The position numbers and the translations under genes were made by a program. A stretch of 64,000 nucleotides of DNA. Source: Asterias rubens (lineage: Eukaryota > Echinodermata > Asteroidea > Forcipulatida > Asteriidae). Below the pieces are notes generated by a model. That model worked only from the letters and a program-made list of their open reading frames with translations, had not been told where the DNA came from and searched no databases. Location: contig NC_047076.1 in the NCBI RefSeq assembly GCF_902459465.1, forward strand, positions 3,609,488-3,673,487, written 5' to 3'. Below are positions 34,580-46,500 of the stretch, one piece after another; within the stretch, counting starts at the first letter, position 1; every line of letters starts with the position of its first letter.

Positions 34580-37500
34580 TCAAAGGCTAGTGGCTGGTGC
34601 CAAACAATTGTTCTTGATGAGCTTCAAAAACAGACCTATAAATTCACAAACGGTTATGAGAGAGAAACCGATGTAAAGTCCAACGATGCCGCCGATGTCA
34701 CCGAATAGGGAACTCTCCTGGAGGGACAAATAAAACAAAAGAAACTCTGACAACTTTTGCGAAGGGAAAAACAAAATGGCCGCCACGGATAGTGAACAGA
34801 AACATATTTACATGCCTACCTGATACGATGGCGTCTCTTCGGTTCTCTCATAGTTCAGCTCCTCGTAATAAATTTCAAGTCTTGCAATATTTTCACTGTA
34901 AAAAAAAAAGTTGTACAAGTCTTGAAAACCGAGTTTTAACATAAACATCCCTCCATGAATTGTAATATTATTGTTGTAAGCAACTCGTAAAACATTTTAA
35001 GTCTTGGATATTTTCATTAAACAAAAAAAAGTTTTAGTCCTGAAAACAATGAACCCTCTTTATCATCTGGACTTTTGTTATTTTGCCGCAAGTGCAACAT
35101 CTGAACAAAAATTGTACACCCATGGCAAAGTGCCCCGTAAATCATGACCTTTATTTTTGCGCCGATCGTGCAACTGGCGTAGATGTCAGTTAAAGTACCA
35201 TTAACAAAACAACCATTTAAATTTTAGGTTCGGCTATGTTTTTATCCACTTACTAAATATTGTCCTCATTAAGGACCTTCGTCTTATCGTTGATGGAATG
35301 TATGTTGCGCAAAAGAAGTTTCTGTTGGTACGAGAAGAACAAAATAACAATAGGTTTTTGAAAAAAGGGAGTGGTTATGCACTGCAAATAGTGGGGTGTT
35401 AAATACACTGGACACTATTGGTAATTGTCAAAGAGCAGTCTTCTCACTTGGTGTATCTCAATATATGCATAAAATAACAAACCTGTGTAAATTTGAGCTC
35501 AATTATTGGTCGTCGAAGTTGAGAGATAATAAAGTGAAAAGAAAGAAATCAAATTCGCGGAAAATTACTTCTTTCTCGAAAACTACGTCACTTCAGAGGG
35601 AGCTGTTTCTCACAATGTTTTTATACTATCAACAGCTCCCTATTACTCGTTCAAGTAAGGTTTTATGCTAAGAATTATTTTGAGTAAGACCAATAGTGTC
35701 CACTGCCTTTGAATTGTTGATTCTATTGGTTTCTAGATGTGACAACACCTACACGACCAACGGTATAGTAATGGTGACAAATAACACCATGTTGGTGTAG
35801 TCACATATAGATACCGGGAAGAAACAATTTAACTCTCCCAGTTTTTGCAGTGTGTTGTTCTAGAATAAAATAAACACTATACATGTACCTGGGAACATCA
35901 GTTAGGAACAATTTCATAGTGAGGTGCTTATGCCGAAAATATTGCTCAAAACATTTCCGCAAGGCATTTACAGTTGGCAGACATGACCTTTTTCTGGTTG
36001 GCATGTTTTTGAAATCGGGACCAGATTTTCACCAAAGCCGGGTTTAAGAAGCTAAACGGAAATTGGTGACATGTGACGGTGGTTCTGTCGATATTTTTTC
36101 TCCATTGTGGCAATAAAAATAAGCAACAGTGGTTTGTTTTGGTGATGAAATGCTGTTCAAATCAGTGACTCTGACAGTATATTAGACGGCAAGAAAAAAT
36201 ATAAAAATAAATATATAAACATAACAAGCAACTCAAAACCAAGCGGTTTTTCAGCAATTGGTTTTTCTTCTTCTATGATTCTACTAAAGTGTCGCCTTAC
36301 CGCGAACTTCCTTGAAGGCCACACGGACATCGAACTCGTCTTTGTATAATAAATGTCACTGAAATTAAAGCAAAGATATTATTAGTAATGAAAATAAATG
36401 TCAATAATCAAGAAATTTTTAAAATATTTCACATCATTTATAATGTATTCATGCTATGACGTCATCAATGACGTCATCATCCATCCAAAAAGTGTATGTT
36501 TAGTACGTAGTTAGTTCAAAGTCTGTAAGAGCTTCGATGTTTGCAACTTGCAAGCAAAGTTTCAGGTTTTGCACTGGATTTAAGACTTACCTACACTGTT
36601 CCGGACAATTGCATTTTAACATATCATGATGATATACAAAATATACCAGGTTTTTGCATAGATCTGAAGAGGGGATAAGAAAAAACAAAACCCATTGATT
36701 AGGCATACGTAATGTTTTTAATTCATAGTAATTTTATTGGAATATTTAGTTTCTTTTTTTCCCTCCATTTTTCCCACGGAGGAAATTATTTATGCAAACT
36801 TAAAACAAAATATATTACTTAGAACTTCAAAAATTAAGGACTGAGAGAGAGAATGCAATTTAAAACATTGTAAGGCATGTTGGAATAGTCAAATAATGGG
36901 CCGTGCTCTCCTTAATCCAATACAGTGAGGGAACAAGGAAAGTTCCTCGGTTAAATGGGGAGTAGACAATCGTGTGTGCTGGATAAAGTTTAAGGAACAT
37001 TACAAACTTAGTTTTGCTAGCAAAACAGTTGCTGGCAGTGTAAGCACTTTATGTAGTCCACCATATACATAAACTGACAAACCTGTAGAAGTTCGAGATC
37101 GATCGGCCATCTTGGTCACAAGGGAATAGTGAAAAATTTTGCATTGCATCGATGCCAAAACCAAAAATGAATAAAACGCTCACTGAGCGACAAACTTCAA
37201 GGCGAAATTAGATTGTTTATTTCTCATCAAATATGAAATTTCAGACAGAAATATTTTCAAGGGATGTATTCTACTATCATCGTCATTAGACCGTGAAAGT
37301 TTTATGTAAATCTTTGAGCTTTTACTTTTTTTTTGTTTCGTACCAATTCTGTAACGTTCTTTTAAACATCACACTTGGCATTTCACTCACACAATATAGA
37401 CCAGATTTAAAAAGGGCTCTTAACTTGGTAACCTATCCAAAGTTCGAAGTTACCTTTTTTTCTTTTTAAATCTGGTCTAGACTATAGGCCTATATTTATA

Positions 37501-40500
37501 TGCTAATCGATATTACCTTGCGTATCATTCAACAGTCTACACCGCTGCCCGTCTAACTCCAGTGTGTCTGAACACCCACATTGCTCCCATATATTTTTAT
37601 GGACGCATGCCTTCTTACATAACTACAGAGAAAGATTACAAACAATTTGTTTTAATGGTTTTAAATTGTGTCGACCAAATGCACGACAAATGAGGATCAC
37701 CTATAGCCAAAGGGAAGATGCCTGTCTTTTATGAAATACTTGACAAAAACTGGTTTTAAGACATGTTCACACCTTTTCTTATACTTGGTGTGTCTCAACA
37801 TTTGCACGAAATAACAAACTTTTGAAAATTTGAACTCAATTGGTCGTGGAAATTACTTCTTTCTCGAAAACTACGTTACTCCAGAGGGAGCCGTTCTCAC
37901 AATATTTTATTGCTTGTTACCGCGAAAGTTCTCAAGCTAACAATTAGCCTATTATGAGTAATTACCAAAAGTGTCTATAGTGCCTTTAAATTTGTTGTCA
38001 AATTGTGGTCAAAATTCATAACAAAAGAAGATCCCATATTTTTTTTTAAACTCACCCCGCGGTCGTATTTTTCAGACGTGGTCTTTCGGATCGTTCCGTT
38101 TGCGATAATCAATGTATTCGCCACAGTTTCCATACAGTCCCCGTGCGGTGGGCCTTTGCGAATTACGTCATTCTAAAAAATAAAAAAATTGAAAGACATT
38201 GGAAAAAACACACAAGTTAGGCTGTGTCCGAAGCTGCAAATCAGTGGTAGTTCAATAATTATAAAACGAGTTAGGAATAGAAACAAACAGAAAACACCGG
38301 CTAGAATATTATTTGTATATAACATCAAAGTACTAAAAGGATCTGCCGTGGTATGAAGATTCGCTCTAATATACCACAATAACACTGACAGACTTGAAGA
38401 AACAATGAGATAAACAATGGTATGGTTCCCGACTCACGTATCTTAGCCCAATGGATGTGACCGTCCCCGGCTTTATCGTGATGCCGATATCAGTGGGGCT
38501 TGGACTGATATGTGTCGGTGTGATCGACACCCGTACACCAGCCTCCTGTCCGTAGATACTGATATACTCTGACTGCTCCAGAAATAAGGTCATCTGGAGA
38601 CCTGTGACCCGGAAGTAAAAAGAACAAAACGGAACGATGACGGAGGAAGTGATGAATTCGTGTGTAAAAATGATTATGATAACTTTAATAACTTGTTCTT
38701 GAGGCATTTACAATAAAGTATCACTGCACTTGTGCCCATAATATTCCTTTAATCTTTCTCAGCTCCATGGGGGAGTATAACCCGGGTAACCGTCGTTCCT
38801 AAGGCTTTTTTAAACATAATATAGGGCGCCACCAAACGACAATCGTTTAAATAAACCATGTGATTCTGGTGTGAACCAGAGTGAAAAGCAGGGCCATTAG
38901 CAATATAGCTAAGCACAACTGTACGCTTACTCGTGGTACAGTTACCAGAGCCAAACCACTAAATCACTTACAATATGTGACTGGATTCCTGCTCACATCT
39001 GCTAAGCAAAAATTTGCTGTGCAATGGTGTGCTTAAGAAGGTATATGAAGTTGGGCCCTGCACCTTACCCACAGGGGGTGTTATTCTTTAAGCAACGGCA
39101 CTAGAACTTCGACTTGTTTTTTTTTAAATATTTTTTTTACCATTTCTGCTTCCAGTTTTCGATGCGCGCATCTGTTGATCCTTATTGTTGAATGTGAAAC
39201 AGTTCCCGTACTTGTCGTTTTGAATCACTTTAATTAGGCTGTAGAAATAACAGAGGATAAATAAATGCAACTTCAAATAGATGAGGAAAGTATTTATAGA
39301 TGGAAATGTATGCATGTGACCCTTTTTCAGAGAGCTCGGGAAAGTACTGAGTCGGCCCATACAGTGCTAACACACATTGGTATGCGTAAAACCAAAATTA
39401 ATAGAACTTCAATACAACTTAATTGAAGCGTATATAACATAAAAGTAATAATTGTTACCCTTTAGAAATACTACTAAAAATAGATAGTAAACTTGCGGAT
39501 GCAGCATGTGTTTTAAATCTATTGTGTAGGGGTGTTGGTTATGAAAAGAGCCGGTTTGGTCTCTTAAATCTTGTATTACTCTTGGTAATTGGACCACATG
39601 TTTTGTTTCAATCCTTTTATTTGGTGGCAGTTTCAGTTCAAAAGGTGATATGACCATTCATTTCCAGAGTAGGCTATATCAAACGTATACAAACTCTTTT
39701 AAAAATACTAGAGGAAAGTGCTGGAGGGAGGCGAGGGGGATAGATACATTGCAGTCCTTGAACTGCCCTTTTTATTGAAATTTGTGGCTAGATCAACTTT
39801 AGATTCAGATGGTCCAACGGAAACCACAACCCTGGCAAAACGAGCCCAAATAAAATTACAACATTTTGGGCGTGTGGAAACCACAGTCAGACCCCCATTA
39901 CCTCATGTTACATTTCTTCTGTTCATAAGTACACTGCAGTATGAAGTCCTCCTTCTGGTGCCCAAAATTGGCAACCTGGTCCCCAGAAAGTTCTAAGACG
40001 TCCACAAGATCACTGTAGTCTGGCCTAGCGCTGAACGTCATGAAGCTGTCCCAGTTTGGGGGATCGAGGTCAGCCACCCGATCGAAAGGTGGTTTGGTAT
40101 AGTTCCTTGGAAATGATTCAAACATTGGGTAGAATTTGGGCTTCAGGAGGCTCTTGTAGGGTAGATACCAATTAGGATCTGCGAACGGGTCTTCTTTGTC
40201 TGAAAGTATAAAGTGATGGCATTTAAAGACAATGGATACCTTTGGTAATATTGTCATAGACCAGTCTTCTCACTTGGTGAATCCTGCACAAACCTGTGAA
40301 CATTTGGACTCAATTGGTCGTCGAAGTTGCGAGATAATATTGGAAAAAAAAACACCTTTGCTTGAACTCGAGACCTCAAAATCATATTATGAGGTCTCGA
40401 AATCAAATTCAAATATTTTTGTGAGAAATATTTGTTTTTCCCTCGAAAACGACGTTACTGCGGTCAGAGGGAGCCGTTTAGTTTTCACACTGTTTTATAC

Positions 40501-43500
40501 ATAATCTCCATTGGCCGATAATAAGTAGATTTTTATACTAACAATTATTTTGAGCAATTACCAATAGTTTCCAGTTCCATTACAACTTGTTTTATAGAAT
40601 AATGAAATATTCACCATACATGTTTTTAAGGGTTTTGGAACCTTTTGTATATTACGATTTTTACCATGACATGAATCCATACTCACTGTACATGAAGTAT
40701 GTAATTATTAGTTACCTGAGAAGTTTCAGCTTCATTAGTCTTTAGGTTTTTGACGAAAAAGGTGAAAATTAGGAGAGTCGCGTAAACACTAAGTCTGGTA
40801 AATACGTTGTATGTGCTAATTTCCTGGAGACGAAAATAACTTTCGTGACTTTGTTTTTTTTTACTCATTTCTCAAAAAGTACAGCACATCAGCAAAGTAA
40901 TATTTTAAGGGAGGTTTTCTACCATCTTTATCTTCAAACCGTGTAAGTTTAATGTTAATCCGTGGCAATGCATTTTGTGTCCTACCAAAAAATACCCAAA
41001 CCCTCGATGTTCGTGGTGTATATTCAAAAGGAAAATGGTGCAGTCGTACTGAGATACTTTGATAGCTTGTTTATACCTTTTGGCTTGTCTGTCAGACATT
41101 CTGTTTCATCGTCCCCCTCCACGCAATCTCTTACTGTGTTACACAACTTCCGTTTCTGTATGAAATGTCCGGCTTTACCGCTGCTTCCGTAACAACGGTG
41201 ATAACCAGGCGGTTCGGTCTCATCTAAAAGGGAGACGGGAGAAAATATAAAATTGTTGTGAACATAATTTTATTTAGTAAACAATTTGTCTCGGGAATTA
41301 ATATTTGCCGGTAGCGTAAACAAAACGCAAACAAGACAACGATACTGCTTGTATGTTTTCCATCAACAGAACTGTTAAAAATGAAATGACATCTTTAAGT
41401 GCCTCTACTAGCTACCGGGCAATGTCGGTGGTCTATAGTTTGTAAGACATAAAATAACAAAGGTCGCGGGTTCGAATCCGACCGAGTTATATGCCTGTGC
41501 TTATTTTCACAAAACTCAAAAAAGTACTGAGCATACAGTGCTAACACTAATCGGTGTATAACCAAAGTTATTAATCTTTAGTTATTGTGTTGTAAAGACG
41601 ATTGCAATCTTACTGAACGTAGACAAACAAAATAAAAGTCAAGTCTGTGTATCAAGTTTTGCATCATTAAAACTATTTGAGTCCGTTGCATGCTTTACTA
41701 TACTCGGTAACTTACCGAACTGAGGGCATCTTTGTTCGTCCCATGCTGGCGGGTTAGTCTCCGTCACCTTCTGGTTGTTAGTGCAGTCGTTATAACCATC
41801 ACATACTTTGGTCTTGTGTATGCATTTTCGTCCTCTAGCTGAGTCGGTTTCTTCACACTGAAACTCATAGAGGTTGCATTCTAAAGTAAAGGGGTGGACG
41901 AGATATTAGCAATAGCAACCTCGTTCCTAGGGGCGACCGATCTCGATAAGCCATATTTTGTTTTTCAACTCGCGGTGTTTTGCTGAGTGATGAGAGGATA
42001 CAGCAAAAGGGACCGTTAGAAAACGGTAAATGTACGGTGTCGCATGCAATCTATGTCATCTATGCAAAACTATCCGGAGGAAATTATTGCATATGCAATA
42101 TTGCATATGCAGTTGTGTCCGCCCCCGTGCAAAACCGCCTTGCAGTAAATTAAACGCCTTTGGTCGACGGAACACGTTCGCTTTTTTTTTACAAGCTAAG
42201 AAATGAATGACATAGGAAATGTTCGGCCGTTGGGTATTCGCTGCAATCATAAAACACGTGAATATTCATGCTGCATAAAAATTATACGTAGGTTCAGTGC
42301 ATGCACGCTCGCTTACGCGTGCACATACATGTTCAGTCATGTACATGTCCACCGGACGGTTTTTGCATAGCCCCGGACACGACTGCATATATGCAAAAGT
42401 TACCGGAGCGGACAGTATTGCATATGTCAATTAAAAACGGAATCCTTAAACAAAAAATCACTGATTTTTTTTTTTTTCGTGAAAATGTTTTACTGTTCTC
42501 AACAATTGCAAGAACTCAGCAAGTCTTTTTTTAAGGGAAGCTTTCTTCCATCATTTTTTTTAAACCGTGTAAGTTTAATTTAAATCTGTGGACGTTTGTG
42601 TTTTTGTTTTGTGTCCAACAAACAACATACCAAACCCATTACGCCAAAAAAATATATTCAACTAACTAACTGACCGGTCACGATGTCATCACACTGCATC
42701 TCCTCTGCCCACTCGTCTCTTCCATCGGCACAGTCTGGGAATTTATTACATGTCTGCCAGTAAGGTATTTCTTTCCCGTCTCCGCAGCTGTAGACTCGAT
42801 CGGTTGCTGAAAAATGAGCCAAATTGGAATGATGCAGCTAGCTGTTGACAAAAGGGTGTTGCATTTTGACAAAGTTGGTTACAATCTGTTCCTGTTTCAA
42901 CCCCCATCTCTCTTTACCTCTAATTGCGTATAATGGCTTGAAGTAAATAAATCTAAATAGTATGGGACAATTTGTCAACCATTGTTCGTTTCCTTTATTG
43001 CTGTTGCCACCTAGCACCCCAAAAGGGTTGTATGTTCATACGTATCATTGATGCTTCTGTACTGTGTTTGAATACTATGAATACTATACTCTCGAGTACC
43101 GTATCGATGGCACTCGCAGTTGCACTTTTATGAGATCCAAGTACTTGGTTTTCGGCTTTTGGACGTGCTACAAATTATCAACACACAGTATAAGCATTTG
43201 CTTTTACTTGAATGGACTTAGTAATTTTATTCCAGTACCACCGACCACCCTTTTGTACTCGACCACAACACTGGTATTAACTCACCTAAATTCCTCTTGC
43301 GGTTGACCTTACGCATCTGAGTGGGAGGGTCAAACTGAAGGTTCGGGATCAGCGGAGTGATGATGCTGATATCTGCAGCTTCTGAGACCCAGTCTGTATC
43401 GCGTCTCACACGTTGTCTGTCGTCAACATTCGATATATTTGGACGATCTAAAGACATGTTGAGATATTAAAAATAGTATTTAAAGAGTTAATTTGTTTGA

Positions 43501-46500
43501 AGAGTCTTGTTAATACAAACTCACTTGGTATAAGTACAGCTGCAGCATTCGATGTGGTTATGGACACAGATTATCACCCACAAATTTAATCTGAGAAGCG
43601 TTTACTAACAGTATTGTCTCTCAAATCATACTTTGTCTCCCAATTACGGATTCCTCTTCCCAAGTAGGATAATGGATTGATTTTTGGTTTTTCATAGTGA
43701 TTTGATGTCAAATTTAATTAGGATTCAATTGCTAATCATGTCAGCAATGTTTGTCGTGCTGCTTCGTTTGCTCTTCATAGAATTGGCTCCATCAGACAAT
43801 ATCTGGATGTGAAATCTACTGAAAATTTGGTTCATTCCTTTGTAATGTGCCGCATAGATACCTGCAATAGCCTTCTTTACGGACTACCTGACACTCAGAT
43901 TGCCAGATTACAACGTATACAAAATTCAGCGGCCAGACTTGTCACCAGAACTCGCACTCGGGAATCCATCACACCCATTCTTAAGGATCTACATTGGCTA
44001 CCAATACGGGCTAGAATTGATTTTAAAGTGTTGGTTCTGACTTATCAATGTATCCATGGTATTGCCCCTGTTTATCTCCAAAGCTTAGTTCAGGAGTACA
44101 AAACAACCAGGAATCTACGATCTTCAAATAAATCCCTTCTGACCCCCCCAGTTATCAAAACCAAGTCGTACGGTTCCCGCTCTTTCCAATATGCAGCAGT
44201 TCAGTTATGGAACAGTCTTCCAGAGGTTGTTAAACAGGCTGAGACATCAGAACAATTCAAAACCCGGTAAAAAAACATATCTGTTTACTTTATACAATAA
44301 TTGTTGATTTCCTTTTACAGGGCATAGGGACCTCACGGTGATATGCGCTTTATAAGAATGGTTTATTATTATTATTATTATTAAGCAGTCAAGAAAAGGG
44401 AAAGACATACATCAGCGTGCATGAAGCAACTTTCCAACTCACCGAAATAACCCATGGTATTGCAGACTACGCCCACATCATGCCTATGATCGTCCTCGTT
44501 CCCTGTTGCCACTCGGTAGAAACAATCAACCAACAAGTTCTCGAACCCAGTACACCGCACATCAGTTATGAGGACGGGTCCAGTTCCCGGACCAAAGTCG
44601 TAAAACTCGTCCCAAAGTGCCCCGGCCGGGAAGCCCAGCTGACTGCATATGACGTTCTTGTCATCGATAGTCCAGAACTGATCCGAGATCGTACCCACGA
44701 CACCTTCTGCAGTGGTTAATTGTAGACGCCCCTGTGAAGCATTGCTTCTGTCGTTTTCTTCAAGTGCTATGCTGATGTTCAGATTTACTGCAAAAGAATA
44801 GTTGAAGTTAATAAGTTCTTCTGAACCCTTGCATTGGCCGATATCTGTGATGAACGTCCCCTGTCTCTCTCCGCAAGGACATAGACAGGCACTGGTCATC
44901 TACCAGTGGATACAGTGATTTCATTGGATAAACGTGCAGTGACCTAAACTTTCCATATCTGTGCTTTCATTGGTCCGAGGGGATGTTTGTCAGCTGCATT
45001 TTTGGTTGTCTGCGTCTATTTGTTTTAGGATGTGACTGTATCTCCATGTGAAATGTGATTATGGACAGGGATTGGCCTATAGGCTGGAGAGCACTCTTGG
45101 GCGTAATCACGAGCCTAGAAGTGCGACGTCAGCAGATGTTCACGCTAGATTATTGGGTGCGTTCGTTTAGCTTCCCTGGGTCGACCCGGTCTGCCTCGGT
45201 GCGTTCCAATAGCTTTGACGTCATTCTGGGGACTCACCCGGGTCAGCCCCCAGTGCCCTGCTCGTGGAGTGGGTCACTTGGGGGCAGGCCCCAGGTGCAT
45301 GACGTCACTACGAGAACGGTGGGTGACCGTTCGTGTAGCTCTAGTCAGGGGCTCACCCAAGTGAGAACCGCGGGGTAGACCATAGCTGACTTACCATTGT
45401 GACAAGTGAAAACCGGTGAATATGGACGTTCAACGATGCAGCTATCGTTGGCTTCAATCATGCCGTGGTTTTGCACAAAGCACCAGGGCCTGTATTGCAG
45501 ACCACTTGGGTTCCTGCAGTAGTTATGTGTCACAGTGGAACCCGGTTCTAACCCCTCCAGTTCCCAGTACTGGAGTCCATTGTAGCCTTCAGAGGTCACG
45601 TTGGGGTGAGACCAGGGGAGGCAACCTCGTACTGAACTGTTTCCTTTGTAGTCATCTCCGTATGGGGAAAGATAACATCCAGAGGACACTGTAAGATAAT
45701 CAAAAGTTGGAATTAATTTTTGCGATTTTTATTTATTTATATATATATTTGTTTATGTTTATGCAAGTCGCCAGACATACTAGGCCTGAAGGCCACTTCA
45801 AGGTATGTGCTGAAATCAACTATTTTGTTCCAGGGGCCGTTGCCACCTACTCCTGGGACTGGAATAGGGTTTACCCCCTGTACGGATGTAGGCTTGGTTA
45901 TCATCCATCGTCAGAAGCCTGGCTGGTAGAGTAGAAAGCACTGCCCCTCAAAACAAGGGCGCAAAGTATACATTTTGTTTTTGAACCTGCGAACATTTCA
46001 TTTTGAAAGGTAGTAGCGTCGTTTTGGATTTTGCTGACAATCTGGAGCGGTTATGTCCGCACTAAGGAAGAATAATCCGTACTGGAGTTGACAGTCTGGA
46101 TACCGTTTCATGCATAAATGTTTCTTAGATTGATGTTTTTAAAACCTCTTTCTCTATCACATTTTCTTAGAACGAATCGTTTCTCAAAATATTGAATTCT
46201 GGAGAAAAGTTGTGGTCTGGGTTACTTTGCTTGGCTGTTTGAATCAAATATAAGTTTGCATGGATTTCATATTGCTTAAGTTTGAAAGGGAGCGTGAATA
46301 TTCCGTCTACACACCTGTTTTGCATGGTTGTGGTATGGAACTCCCAGGCCGGTAACAGTCCAATTCGCCATCACATTCGTACAGTGACGTCCGTATACGT
46401 GGACTGGTTCCACTAGAGTCGCACGTAATCCAGTACCCAGACTCCACTGTGATAAAAGAGTTTTTTGTTAATGGGGCATTTTGCATTATATGATGGTGGA

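Larger units (their letters stand above)
34580..40199 (-). other. DEG/ENaC palm, thumb, TM2 and short C-terminus
   Basis: Ten exons. The first opens DKEDPFADPNWYLPYK and reaches KEDFILQCTYEQKKCN. The next ones give KYGNCFTFN, LFLEQSEYISIYGQEAGVRV, then PGTVTSIGLRY, GPPHGDC, the thumb cysteines CKKACVHKN / EQCGC / KCNCPEQC, WPSRKF, KVLNEDN, LEIYYEELNYE and finally TM2. The protein stops 24 residues after the GFS motif's glutamate-containing helix (LKLIKNNCLAPATSL), so the cytoplasmic tail is very short. Boundaries were set by GT/AG sites and unbroken phase. Confidence 0.9.
41077..42806 (-). other. Second LDLa array (three repeats)
   Basis: Exons 42675-42806 (FPDCADGRDE, four cysteines), 41716-41880 (KVCDGYNDC, six cysteines, with a longer last loop) and 41077-41223 (RDCVEGDDETEC, four cysteines). 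All are phase 1-1. They immediately precede the return to channel sequence at 40199. The donor of 42675-42806 is GTCAGT rather than GTAAG. Confidence 0.85.

Noticed and set aside
40683..40868. 61-codon minus-strand frame with a hydrophobic segment inside the DEG/ENaC intron
   Set aside because: The phases of neighbouring exons already join without it, its ends lack matching splice sites, and a membrane segment in the ectodomain would break the topology.
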